Below, piece by piece: positions 25,870 to 34,559 of a stretch of 64,000 nucleotides of DNA. The translations under genes were made by a program, and so were the position numbers. This DNA comes from Ensifer oleiphilus (lineage in GTDB: Bacteria; Pseudomonadota; Alphaproteobacteria; Rhizobiales; Rhizobiaceae), in the NCBI RefSeq assembly GCF_013371465.1, contig NZ_JABWDU010000002.1, positions 723,666 to 787,665 of the forward strand, written 5' to 3'. The notes below the pieces were generated by a model, which was not told the DNA's origin, did no database searches, and saw only the letters and a program-made list of their open reading frames with translations. Numbering within the stretch: the stretch's first letter is position 1; every line of letters begins with the position of its first letter.

Positions 25870-26823
25870 ATGGCAGACATGTCCCTCCCCAAGACCGCCA
25901 ATGCCAATGACCGAATCTCCTTCGGCCTGACGCTGATGGTCCTTTCGGTGCTCCTGTCGCCGCTGATCGACATCTTCGCCAAGCTGGCGATCGCCACCGT
26001 TCCCTCGGCGCAGATTACCGCCGTGCGTTTCATCCTGCAGGTGGTCTTCATCCTGCCGATCGTGCTGGTGCGCGGCAGCCTGTTCGACCTCACCTGGCGC
26101 AAGACCGGACTGCATGCGCTGCGCGGCGGCCTGCTTGTCGTCACCATGCTTTCCTTCATCACGACGCTGAAGGTGATGGAGGTGGCCGACGCCATCGCCA
26201 TCTTCTTCGTCGAGCCGATCATCCTCACCATCCTTGGCAGCATTTTCCTGAAGGAAACCATCGGCTGGCGGCGCTACACCGCCTGCGCCGTCGGCTTCCT
26301 CGGCGCGCTGCTGGTCATCCAGCCGAGCATGCAGGAGGTCGGCCTCATCGCGCTCTTGCCGATCGTCGCGGCCTTCGGCCTTGCCGTGTTCCTGCTGGTG
26401 ACGCGCATGGTGGCGCAGAACGAAGACCCGTGGTCGATGCAGTTCCATGCCGGCATCTGGGGCGGGCTTTTCTGTCTCGTTCTTCTGTGGCTCGGCGAAG
26501 GCAGCGGATCTGACGTCTTCGATCCGGTCTGGCCCGCCGGCAACGCCTGGCTCTACCTGCTCGGCGTCGGCGTCACCGCCACCATTTCGGGCGTGCTCGG
26601 GGTCTATGCCTATCGCTCGGCTCCGGCTTCCGTACTGGCGCCGCTGCAATATCTCGAAATCGTCTCGGCGACGATCTTCGGCTGGCTCGTCTTCGGCCAC
26701 CTGCCCGACGCGCTGAAATGGCTGGGCATTTCCATCATCATCGGCTCCGGCCTCTACATCATCTGGCGGGAGCGCCGGGTCGACAAGACCGCGAGTATCG
26801 CTCCGGTCTCGCCCGCAATCTGA
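25870..26823 (+). CDS. EamA-family (DMT) transporter
   Basis: 317 residues, about ten membrane helices in two EamA repeats (VLLSPLIDIFAKLAIATVPSAQITAVRF early on; PASVLAPLQYLEIVSATIFGWLVFG in the second half). Starts 12 bp after the hydrolase gene. This subtype (RarD or riboflavin-transporter-like names are often given) has no assigned substrate. Confidence 0.86.
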   Translation: MADMSLPKTANANDRISFGLTLMVLSVLLSPLIDIFAKLAIATVPSAQITAVRFILQVVFILPIVLVRGSLFDLTWRKTGLHALRGGLLVVTMLSFITTLKVMEVADAIAIFFVEPIILTILGSIFLKETIGWRRYTACAVGFLGALLVIQPSMQEVGLIALLPIVAAFGLAVFLLVTRMVAQNEDPWSMQFHAGIWGGLFCLVLLWLGEGSGSDVFDPVWPAGNAWLYLLGVGVTATISGVLGVYAYRSAPASVLAPLQYLEIVSATIFGWLVFGHLPDALKWLGISIIIGSGLYIIWRERRVDKTASIAPVSPAI

Positions 26824-26866
26824 AATAAGCATCTGACAACAAAAGAATGACTATCGGGAGGAAAGC

Positions 26867-28513
26867 ATGAAAACTGGAGGTCAACTCGTCGTCGACGCGC
26901 TCGTCGCCAACGGCGTCAAGCGCATCGCCTGCGTACCCGGCGAAAGCTATCTGGCGGTGCTGGACGCGCTCTACGACACCGACATCGATGTCGTCGTCTG
27001 CCGCCAGGAGGGGGGCGCTGCGATGATGGCCGATGCCTGGGGCCGCCTCAGCGGCGAGCCCGGCATCTGCATGGTGACCCGCGGCCCCGGCGCCACCAAT
27101 GCCTCGGCCGGCCTCCATGTTGCCAAACAGGACTCCATCCCGATGATCCTCTTCATCGGCCAGGTGCAGAGCGAGGCGCGCGAGCGCGAAGCCTTCCAGG
27201 AGATCGAATATCGCCGCGCCTTCACCGAGGTCGCCAAATGGGTCGGCGAGATCGACGACCCCGCTCGCATCCCGGAATTCGTCACCCGCGCCTTTGCGGT
27301 CGCAACCTCCGGCCGACCTGGCCCGGTCGTGTTGACACTTCCCGAAGACATGCTGACGCGCAGCGCCGATGCGCCAGCCGCAAAGGCCTACCAGCCGGTC
27401 GAGGGCCATCCCGGCCCCTCCCAGATCAAGAAGCTCGGCGCGTTGCTCGAAAACGCCAAGCGCCCGATCGCCATTCTCGGCGGCACCCGCTGGACGGCTG
27501 ACAGCGTCGCCGAATTCCAGCGCTTCGCCGAACGCTGGAGCTTGCCGGTCGGCTGCTCCTTCCGTCGCCAGATGCTGTACGACCATCTGCACCCCAACTA
27601 TGCCGGCGATGTCGGTATCGGCATCAACCCGGCGCTCGCCAAGGAAATCAAGGAAGCCGATCTCGTGCTTCTGATCGGCGGACGCTTCTCCGAAATGCCC
27701 TCGTCGGGCTACACCCTGATGGATAGCCCCTACCCGCGCCAGACGCTGGTGCATGTGCACCCGGATGCCTCCGAACTCGGCCGCGTCTACCGCCCGGAAT
27801 TGCCGATCGCCGCCAGCCCGCGCGACTTCGTTGCGGCCCTCGGGAGCCTTGCGCCCGCGGCCGAGCCAGTCTGGTCGGCACGCACAAGGGCGATGCACGA
27901 AGCCTATCTCAAATGGTCGACACCGCCGGAAACCGGCCCCGGCGACGTGCGCATGGGCCCGATCATGAACTGGATCGAGGCGAACACGCCGGAAGACACG
28001 ATCTTCACCAACGGTGCGGGCAACTACGCCACCTGGGTGCATCGCTTCCACCGCTTCCGTCGGTACGCGACACAGGCAGCCCCCGCCTCGGGCTCGATGG
28101 GCTACGGCCTGCCTGCCGCCGTTGCCGCCAAGCATCTGCACCCGGACCGTGAAGTCATCTGCTTTGCCGGCGACGGCTGCTTCCTGATGCACGGCCAGGA
28201 GTTCGCAACCGCGGTGCGCTACCGCCTGCCGATCATCACCGTCGTCGTCAACAACGGCATCTACGGCACGATCCGCATGCACCAGGAGCGCGACTACCCC
28301 GGCCGCGTCAGCGCCACGGACCTGACCAACCCAGACTTTGCAGCACTCGCCCGCGCCTATGGCGGCCACGGCGAGACGGTGGAAAAGACGGAAGAGTTTG
28401 CCGATGCGTTCCTGCGCGCCCGCGCCAGCAGCAAGCCGGCGATCATCGAAATCAAGCTCGATCCGGAAGCGATCACCCCGACGCGCACGCTGAGCGAGAT
28501 CAGGAAGGGTTGA
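26867..28513 (+). CDS. thiamine-pyrophosphate enzyme, acetolactate-synthase-like
   Basis: 548 residues; strong GGGAGGAAAGC before the ATG. Three TPP-enzyme domains: N-terminal PYR domain with the activating Glu in VVCRQEGGAAMMADAWGR; a central domain; and a C-terminal PP domain with GDGCFLMHGQEFATA...VVVNN. Similar to acetolactate synthase or benzoylformate-decarboxylase-like proteins, but there is no small regulatory subunit nearby, so it is probably not the biosynthetic IlvB. Substrate unknown. A hairpin repeat begins 5 bp after the stop. Confidence 0.85.
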   Translation: MKTGGQLVVDALVANGVKRIACVPGESYLAVLDALYDTDIDVVVCRQEGGAAMMADAWGRLSGEPGICMVTRGPGATNASAGLHVAKQDSIPMILFIGQVQSEAREREAFQEIEYRRAFTEVAKWVGEIDDPARIPEFVTRAFAVATSGRPGPVVLTLPEDMLTRSADAPAAKAYQPVEGHPGPSQIKKLGALLENAKRPIAILGGTRWTADSVAEFQRFAERWSLPVGCSFRRQMLYDHLHPNYAGDVGIGINPALAKEIKEADLVLLIGGRFSEMPSSGYTLMDSPYPRQTLVHVHPDASELGRVYRPELPIAASPRDFVAALGSLAPAAEPVWSARTRAMHEAYLKWSTPPETGPGDVRMGPIMNWIEANTPEDTIFTNGAGNYATWVHRFHRFRRYATQAAPASGSMGYGLPAAVAAKHLHPDREVICFAGDGCFLMHGQEFATAVRYRLPIITVVVNNGIYGTIRMHQERDYPGRVSATDLTNPDFAALARAYGGHGETVEKTEEFADAFLRARASSKPAIIEIKLDPEAITPTRTLSEIRKG

Positions 28514-28517
28514 TGTC

Positions 28518-28618
28518 TATCGTTGTCCCGAAAGCGCGCCGCGACTTCGGGACAACGATACGTATAAAAACAAGGAGATGGATCGTTTCCGTGAATCCGT
28601 TTGAGAGCGAAAACGATC
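28518..28618. repeat. RIME-like two-hairpin repeat after the TPP gene
   Basis: TATCGTTGTCCCGAA (28518-28532) and TTCGGGACAACGATA (28546-28560) are perfect 15-bp inverted arms with a 13-nt loop. A second hairpin, GATCGTTTCC (28581-28590) with GAAAACGATC (28609-28618), follows. The layout matches the element at 21846-21945. It may also end the TPP-enzyme transcript. Confidence 0.65.
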
Positions 28619-28707
28619 TCAACGACATCACTCGAAAGCGTCGATGGTATCGGGTGATCGAACAGCGATCGGCGTGACTGTTGAGACATGCGGCCCCGCA
28701 GCGCGCT

Positions 28708-29061
28708 CTACTCCTCCAGCCACTCCGTCGCAAACGCCCCGGTCGCATGCAGGTCGGTCGTCTCGAGGCGCCCCGGCCCAAGATTTTCGAACTTGTGCGG
28801 CACGTTAGCCGGCGCCACGACGATCTGCCCGGCTTCAGCCTCGATCTTTCGATCGCCGACGGTAAACAACGCCCTGCCAGTCCGGATGATGAAGGTCTCG
28901 GGATAGGGATGGCGATGCAGCTTCGGCCCGCCGCCGATCCTGTCGGTAGTAAAGAACATCACCGAGACGTCGGTGCCATAGGCGCCACCCTGAAATTCGC
29001 CCTGCCAGACATCGGGCTTTTCAGCCCATTGCTCGCGTTCGATCAGATGTAGGCCCGTCAT
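28708..29061 (-). CDS. small cupin-domain protein
   Basis: 117 residues, one Cupin_2 domain: metal-ligand candidates in GPKLHRHPYPETFIIRTG (two His, one Glu) and the second motif near VPHKFENLG. GGAGG lies 7 nt before the ATG. Cupins of this size bind a metal and act as isomerases, dioxygenases or ligand sensors; no neighbour reveals the role. Confidence 0.8.
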   Translation of the reverse strand: MTGLHLIEREQWAEKPDVWQGEFQGGAYGTDVSVMFFTTDRIGGGPKLHRHPYPETFIIRTGRALFTVGDRKIEAEAGQIVVAPANVPHKFENLGPGRLETTDLHATGAFATEWLEE

Positions 29062-29186
29062 CCAGCATCCTCCGCCATTCGATTGTTCGAATCACGGGCG
29101 AGCCGGCATGTCGGTATGCCTGGCACCCTTGGGCGCAAGGCATTTCTGGGCGCAGTGACGCCCGTGCACTGCTGCGCTGAACCGGC

Positions 29187-29525
29187 TCAGCCGCGAATAT
29201 GCTGTGTCTGCTGAAACACCGCCGTCGAGCGGGCGCCCGAGCGGCAATAGCCGAGCATCGGGCGCTGGAATTCGTCGAGCGCGTCGACCATCTTCTTGAC
29301 CGCATCCGCGGTCACGCCCATCGGGCCGACGGGAATGTGCATGGTCTCGATGCCCAGTTCCTGCGCGCGCGCTGCGATGGAATCGAACGTCGGCTGGTCC
29401 GGCGCCTCGAAATCGGGGCGGTGGCAGACGATGGACTTGAAGCCAAGCGCCTTGATCTGGTCGAGGTCCTCGACCGTGATCTGGCCGGAAACCGAGTATT
29501 CATCGTTGATCGGGCGAATGTCCAT
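29187..29525 (-). CDS. DUF442 / TIGR01244 family protein (BLH phosphatase-like domain)
   Basis: 112 residues. It matches the protein-tyrosine-phosphatase-like domain found at the N-terminus of Blh (beta-lactamase-like hydrolase) in the bigR-blh sulfide system. The catalytic loop is YCRSGARST (Cx(4)R-type with Cys and Arg present), preceded by HIPVGPMGVT. Here it stands alone, without the sulfur dioxygenase domain or BigR. Role unproven; possibly sulfur transfer or persulfide handling. Confidence 0.82.
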   Translation of the reverse strand: MDIRPINDEYSVSGQITVEDLDQIKALGFKSIVCHRPDFEAPDQPTFDSIAARAQELGIETMHIPVGPMGVTADAVKKMVDALDEFQRPMLGYCRSGARSTAVFQQTQHIRG

Positions 29526-29604
29526 GGCAGCTTTACCCTTGCAAAAAACCTGAGGCGATTGATGTAGGCGCGGTACCCGTCGTCGTCAATTCCAAACGCT
29601 TGAG

Positions 29605-30444
29605 TCAGGAGACGGCGAAGGCAATCGCATAGGTCTGTGTTTGCCCGGGCTCGAGCAGTTGCAGCTCGCCGGCAGCACCGAGCTCCGGCCGTTTGGCCAA
29701 CCGATGCGACGCAGGCTCGATGCTGATGACGTCGGCGTTGCCGCGCTGACAGCGCCACATCTGGAGATAAGGCAGTGTGTCGGCGCGAAAGCGCACCGTC
29801 AGCCGCTTGCCGCCGGTAAGCGGCGAAAGCGCCACGTCTGACCACCCATCCGCCCCGACTTCGCCCGGAATGCAGAAATGCGCGCTCTCACCCTCGCCGA
29901 ACCGCCAACCGCGCTCCCCCGCGGCAAAGGACGGGCTGATGATGCGCGTATCGTCGCTAACCAACCTGCCGGCAATGTTGAGGTGGTACATCATCATCGG
30001 TGGAAAGGCGTCAGCGCCGGTGTTGGTCAGCCGGTCTTCCAGCATCACCTCGTCCCGGTCGGCGTCCACGTGCCAGCGCCGCTCCAAAAGCGCGTGGCCG
30101 CCATCGGCAAGGTTGACCTCGACCGTGGCGATGCAAAGCGTGGCGTCGGCAGACATGTGCGTATGCTTGACCGGCGTGCCGGCAAGCGAGCCGTGAAGGG
30201 GATAGCGCGCGCCCTCCTCGCCGGCTGCAATCGGCTCTGGATGGCGGATGTGCTCCGGACCGCAGGTGAAGAGAAAGCCGGCAAGCGCCCGGTCGATACG
30301 CGGATCGCCGTCGGAGGGAATCGCCGCCCCCGGAGAAAGGTCGCCGCCATCGACGACGAAGGCAGCGATGTCGAGTGCCGACAACCGATCGAACAGGATG
30401 TGGTTCTCCTGCGCGTCATCAGGTGCATCAAATCTCGTTCGCAT
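29605..30444 (-). CDS. aldose 1-epimerase-like protein (DUF4432 type)
   Basis: 279 residues; GGAGGG upstream of the ATG. Galactose-mutarotase-like fold, with YPLHGSLAGTPVKH (His of the HG motif), MMMYHLNIAGRLV and ISIEPASHRLAKR near the C-terminus. Such proteins interconvert sugar anomers or are of unknown specificity. No sugar genes are adjacent. Confidence 0.78.
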   Translation of the reverse strand: MRTRFDAPDDAQENHILFDRLSALDIAAFVVDGGDLSPGAAIPSDGDPRIDRALAGFLFTCGPEHIRHPEPIAAGEEGARYPLHGSLAGTPVKHTHMSADATLCIATVEVNLADGGHALLERRWHVDADRDEVMLEDRLTNTGADAFPPMMMYHLNIAGRLVSDDTRIISPSFAAGERGWRFGEGESAHFCIPGEVGADGWSDVALSPLTGGKRLTVRFRADTLPYLQMWRCQRGNADVISIEPASHRLAKRPELGAAGELQLLEPGQTQTYAIAFAVS

Positions 30445-30611
30445 GCACCGGCCCTCCAGCCCAACCCACGGGAATCACAGCGATCACAAAGACATGATAG
30501 CCGATTGGGGCTGTTTCTCATCGGTTGAAAGCTGCTAAGACGCGGCCTAGATAGAATTTAACCGCTTATTCATGATGAATTCATTTTTTTCACATTAACG
30601 TCGAAATCGGA

Positions 30612-32039
30612 ATGTACCGCGCCACATCAACCACCATGAGAACAGGTTTTATCGTGACGTCAGCGACCCGCACCGGCCTCTCGCTCCTCGCCGCAGCCGG
30701 CTTCCTCGCCGTGGATCTTGCATCCGCCTTTGCTCAGGAAGGCTACGGCCGCAATCGGCCTGGCAATGGCGATGTGATGCTGGTGACGCCGGAAGGCGAG
30801 ATTCTCGACTACATGCCGGGGGCCGACGAAGTGCGCACAATGCGCGACCGCCGCGGCCGTACCGTGCTGGTCGACAACTGGGGCAATGTGGTCGCGACCG
30901 TGGTGCCGTCAGAAGGGTATGGTGCCTATCGCCGCCAGCAAGAAACGGACGTCTACTCCAACAGTCGTAGCCGCGATCGCGGCTATGGCTATTCGGAACC
31001 CGGCGACGTCACCGGCTCCATTCCGGATTATCGCGACCCTGACTATCGCGACGTTGTCCCGCCCTCCGTCGAGCGCAACGATCTGCCCAACAGCCTGCCC
31101 GGCCTGATCGACGGCGACGAACAGGCGGCGATCGACCCGCAATACGACCAGCCGCTCCGGCAGACCATGCCGCCGGCCATCTCTGTCAAATCCAAGTCGC
31201 GCGCCGAGATCACCGCGTTGCAGGTGTTCCTCGACCGCGAAGGCTTCTCGCCCGGCGTTATCGACGGCAAGATGGGCTCGAACGTCACCAAGGCGATCGA
31301 GGCCTGGCAGCAGGCAACCGGCGAAACGCTCGATCCCAACAACACCGAGGACATCCTCGAGCGGCTACGCATGAGCGGCGGCCTGCCGATCACCAGCTAC
31401 ACCATCACGGCCGCAGACGCCTCCGGCCCCTACGTCGCCTCGATCCCTGACGACTACGCCCACAAGGCGATGCTGCCGCACATGTCCTTCACCTCGACGA
31501 CGGAAATGCTCGGCGAGAAGTTCCACATGGACGAGACCTATCTGCGCGAACTCAACCCGGGCGTCGACTTCACCATTCCCGGCACGATCATCAAGGTCAT
31601 CAACCCCGGTGAAAACCGCAAGGAAAAGGTCGCGCGCATCGTCGCCGACAAGGCCCGCAAGCAGGTGCTGGCCTATGACGCCGCCGACAAGCTCGTCGCC
31701 GCCTATCCGGCAACGATCGGCTCCTCCGACACGCCTTCGCCCTCGGGCACCGTCAATGTCGAGCGCATCGCGCTCAATCCCGGTTACACCTATAACCCGA
31801 AGATCAACTTCAAGCAGGGCAACAACGACAAGATCCTGACGTTGCAGCCAGGCCCGAACGGCCCGGTCGGCACGGTCTGGATCGCACTCTCGAAGCCGAC
31901 CTACGGCATTCATGGCACACCGGAGCCGTCGAAGATCGGCAAGACCCAGAGCCACGGCTGCGTTCGCCTGACCAATTGGGACGCGACCGAACTCGCCAAG
32001 ATGGTGAGCGTCGGCGTCACGGTCGAGTTCGTCGACTGA
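30612..32039 (+). CDS. L,D-transpeptidase (YkuD) with peptidoglycan-binding domain
   Basis: 475 residues. A signal peptide ends near VDLASAFAQ. A long Pro/Asp/Arg-rich linker is followed by a PG_binding_1 domain (ALQVFLDREGFSPGVIDGKMG, about 195-250). The C-terminal YkuD domain has catalytic HG and Cys in GIHGTPEP...SHGCVRLTN. It makes 3-3 crosslinks in peptidoglycan or attaches proteins to it. Start: the first ATG; a second ATG eight codons later is an alternative, neither with a strong Shine-Dalgarno. Confidence 0.9.
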   Translation: MYRATSTTMRTGFIVTSATRTGLSLLAAAGFLAVDLASAFAQEGYGRNRPGNGDVMLVTPEGEILDYMPGADEVRTMRDRRGRTVLVDNWGNVVATVVPSEGYGAYRRQQETDVYSNSRSRDRGYGYSEPGDVTGSIPDYRDPDYRDVVPPSVERNDLPNSLPGLIDGDEQAAIDPQYDQPLRQTMPPAISVKSKSRAEITALQVFLDREGFSPGVIDGKMGSNVTKAIEAWQQATGETLDPNNTEDILERLRMSGGLPITSYTITAADASGPYVASIPDDYAHKAMLPHMSFTSTTEMLGEKFHMDETYLRELNPGVDFTIPGTIIKVINPGENRKEKVARIVADKARKQVLAYDAADKLVAAYPATIGSSDTPSPSGTVNVERIALNPGYTYNPKINFKQGNNDKILTLQPGPNGPVGTVWIALSKPTYGIHGTPEPSKIGKTQSHGCVRLTNWDATELAKMVSVGVTVEFVD

Positions 32040-32154
32040 GACGTCAGTCTGGGCGCCTAAGCGTAAGCGCGCGCCTTCTAATCGACGACGTCAAAATACC
32101 TGGAGAAAGAGGCTTCCCCTGGTCCCTCATTCTGGCCTTGGGCCGGAATCCAGC

Positions 32155-32255
32155 GACCTGACATCCGTCAGGTCGAAACACTTTTCATCCCAAAGACTGG
32201 AATGGTCCGCAGTTCCTGCGGACCTGCAAGAGATTCCTGTGACAGGCACAGGAAT
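32155..32255. repeat. three-hairpin intergenic repeat within a 776-bp gap
   Basis: Three inverted pairs follow one another: GACCTGAC/GTCAGGTC (32155-32174), GGTCCGCAG/CTGCGGACC (32204-32224) and ATTCCTGTG/CACAGGAAT (32233-32255). This is typical of rhizobial palindromic intergenic sequences. It sits in the long gap 32040-32815, which otherwise has no convincing gene; a TTG-started 62-codon frame at 32499-32687 has AAGGA before it but no recognisable product. Confidence 0.55.
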
Positions 32256-32682
32256 GACGCTCATGGCCGTCGCCGAGCATACAAGGCGATTTGCCGGCGA
32301 CAAGAAGAGCTGCATCCAAAGGCTCGATACATAGGGGATGGTTGCTCGTCCCAACCATTGCGGCAGGGATCATCGCGAAGCCACAGAATTCCTCCCGAGT
32401 CCGTTGAAATCGCAGCTTTTTGCTTGCGCCTTCACCCAATTGGGGGAGTGACACCGACATGCCCGCGTTGAAAATGGCCCTGTCTGCTCAAGGACGTCTT
32501 GGTCAGGCTATTTTCATCGGAACCCATAGGGCCGGTGCGGCGGACCACCGTCCCGGCAAAGACATTTACACCCGACTACTCCACCGACACGACCCAGACC
32601 GCGGCCGCCCACGAACCGGCTGCGGTCACTTTTTTTGCAGGGGCCACCCGGCACCATGCTCCAAGGCGCCCGGTCGTCACGG

Positions 32683-32743
32683 CCTGATGAAACCCATCAC
32701 AACCTCATGAAACCCATCATGACCTCATGAAACATTGTCATGA
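32683..32743. repeat. three tandem ~20-bp repeats upstream of the PuuB-like gene
   Basis: Three units beginning CCTGATGAAACCCATCAC, CCTCATGAAACCCATCAT and CCTCATGAAACATTGTCATG follow head to tail at 20-bp spacing. They end ~70 bp before the start of the flavoenzyme gene at 32816. Each unit contains an ATGA...TCAT inverted element. Two-turn spacing suggests a regulator-binding array. Confidence 0.6.
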
Positions 32744-32815
32744 GAAATTTGAAGGCGATGGCCCTATCACTTAGCCACCTCTAAACTTCAGACCCTTACC
32801 GAAGGAATGTCCGTC

Positions 32816-34105
32816 ATGGCGACCGAGCGCACCCTGCCCAACCTCTGGCATGCGACGGCGCCGGCAGCGCCGGAGACCCGGCCGCTCGGCCGCGACATCA
32901 CGACCGATGTCGCCATCATCGGCGGCGGCTTCACCGGTCTTTCCGCAGCGCTGCACCTCGCCGAAAAAGGCGTGAAGGCGACAGTCATCGAGGCAAAGAT
33001 GATCGGCTTCGGTGGTTCCGGCCGCAATGTCGGCCTCGTTAATGCCGGCATGTGGGTGAAGCCCGACGACCTGATCGCGACGCTCGGACCCGAAGCCGGC
33101 AATCGCCTGCTCGGCGAACTCGGCGACGGCCCGGCAATGGTCTATGCCCTTGTCGAAAAGCACGGCATGTCCTGCGAAGCCGTTCGCAACGGCACCCTGC
33201 ACATGGCCGTCGGTGCCGAGGGTCTGAAGGATATCAGCGACCGCGAAGCCCAGTGGAAGAAGCGCGGCGCGCCGGTCGAGGTTCTCTCGGCCGAGCGGGC
33301 AGCAACGCTTTCCGGTGCGAAAGGCTTTTCCGGCGCGCTGCTCGATCGCCGCGCCGGCACGATCCAGCCGCTTGCCTATGCGCGCGGCCTTGCCCGCGCT
33401 GCGCTTGCCGCCGGTGCCGAGATCTATACCGACACGCCGCTCACAGGCGCCGAGCGCCAGGGCGAGACCTGGGTGCTGAAGGCGGGTGCGAATACCGTCA
33501 AAGCCAAGCAGGTGATCCTCGCCACCAATGCCTATGGCGGCATGTTCGCCGAGGCACCCTGGCAGCAGCACACGCATGAACTGACGATCCTGCCCTATTT
33601 CCAGTTCGCCACCAATCCGCTGCCGGAGAAGGTCGCAAACCGCATCCTGCCGGAGCGTCAGGGCACCTGGGATACCGGCCTCGTCATGACCTCTTTCCGC
33701 ATGGACCAGCAGAACCGCCTGATCTTCGGTTCGATCGGACGTCTCGATGCGATGGCCGAAGGCACGCACCGTGCCTTTGCCGCCCGTTCCGTGCGCAAGC
33801 TCTTCCCTTACATCGGCGATTTCCGCTTCGAATACTGGTGGGACGGCCGCATCGGCATGACCACCAACAACCTGCCGGCCATGCACACGTTGGCGCCGAA
33901 CGTATTTTCCGTCAGCGGCTACAACGGCCGCGGCATCGCGCCGGGCACCGTCTTCGGCAAGGCACTCGCCAACCACGTCACGGGTGAGACCTCGGCGATC
34001 CCGCTTGCCGAGACCCCCATCACCCCCGACACCTGGCGCACCGTCAAGTCCGCCTTCTACCATGCCGGCGCGCAGGCGAAGCATCTGGTCGATCGGCGGT
34101 TCTGA
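32816..34105 (+). CDS. FAD-dependent oxidoreductase, gamma-glutamylputrescine-oxidase (PuuB)-like
   Basis: 429 residues. DAO fold with VAIIGGGFTGLSAALHLAEKG near the N-terminus, GFGGSGRNVGLVNAG, and YNGRGIAPGTVFGKALA near the C-terminus. The region HELTILPYFQFATNPLP is typical of the PuuB/OrdL subgroup that oxidises gamma-glutamyl amines or other secondary amines. I chose the ATG at 32816 (AAGGA 8 nt before) rather than 32807. A glutamine-synthetase-like ligase, ALDH and amine permease lie 4-10 kb away on the other strand. Confidence 0.82.
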   Translation: MATERTLPNLWHATAPAAPETRPLGRDITTDVAIIGGGFTGLSAALHLAEKGVKATVIEAKMIGFGGSGRNVGLVNAGMWVKPDDLIATLGPEAGNRLLGELGDGPAMVYALVEKHGMSCEAVRNGTLHMAVGAEGLKDISDREAQWKKRGAPVEVLSAERAATLSGAKGFSGALLDRRAGTIQPLAYARGLARAALAAGAEIYTDTPLTGAERQGETWVLKAGANTVKAKQVILATNAYGGMFAEAPWQQHTHELTILPYFQFATNPLPEKVANRILPERQGTWDTGLVMTSFRMDQQNRLIFGSIGRLDAMAEGTHRAFAARSVRKLFPYIGDFRFEYWWDGRIGMTTNNLPAMHTLAPNVFSVSGYNGRGIAPGTVFGKALANHVTGETSAIPLAETPITPDTWRTVKSAFYHAGAQAKHLVDRRF

Positions 34106-34209
34106 GCGGTTTCGTTCCGTACGGCGCGATCTGTGTCATCGCAAGCACCATCTCAAAGACAGGTTCCATGCCGCCGCGGCTGTGCCGCAGGGAGGCACCC
34201 ACTCTCCTT

Positions 34210-34313
34210 GTCATCCTCGGGCTTGACCCGAGGATCCATGCCGCGCCACGCGCAGAATGATGTGTCGTCGAAGAACCGAAGAGCTTGAACCTCGGGTCAA
34301 GCCCGAGGATGAC
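34210..34313. repeat. 23-bp perfect inverted repeat, each arm itself palindromic
   Basis: The 23 bases at 34210-34232 are the exact reverse complement of 34291-34313. Each arm contains CCTCGGG-CTTGA-CCCGAGG or its complement, so local and long-range hairpins compete. This ~104-bp element is a recognisable rhizobial intergenic repeat type. The gap 34106-34559 holds no gene. Confidence 0.65.
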
Positions 34314-34500
34314 GCGTTGGGAGGTCGGTGCCACGAGACCCGTGCCCATCGGCAAACTCTAACGTTGCGATTCCACTCGGTGAACCCTCTCGGCGGTGAC
34401 GAGCGGAGCGGGCGGCGTCGAGCGCAACGAACGTCGACATCGAGAGGCACATTGCGCACGGTCGGCAATCCCGGGGCACCCGTGAGGCTTCGCAACAACA

Positions 34501-34537
34501 GACAGCGCCCCGGATCGTAATGATTCGAGGCGCTGTC
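34501..34537 (-). terminator. hairpin 3' of the chemoreceptor gene
   Basis: GACAGCGCC (34501-34509) and GGCGCTGTC (34529-34537) are perfect 9-bp arms starting 22 nt after the receptor stop on the minus strand. There is no real T-run, so it may only stabilise the mRNA end. Confidence 0.4.
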
Positions 34538-34559
34538 GGTCAGACTGAAATATGCGGCG

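Noticed and set aside
26759-28369. 536-codon open frame on the minus strand
   Set aside because: It lies opposite the TPP-enzyme gene with its strong ribosome binding site and intact motifs; the antisense product has no recognisable features.
29075-29100. TGTTCGAATC, a tRNA T-loop-like sequence
   Set aside because: No acceptor, D or anticodon stem can be built around it and there is no CCA end in place.
32185-32460. 91-codon frame on the minus strand in the 32-33 kb gap
   Set aside because: It runs through the three-hairpin palindromic repeat and lacks a ribosome binding site; repeats of this kind often give false genes.
32499-32687. 62-codon TTG-started frame preceded by AAGGA
   Set aside because: The Shine-Dalgarno-like sequence is suggestive, but the product has no recognisable domain, membrane helix or signal, and it ends in the tandem repeats. 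Left as undecided non-coding DNA.
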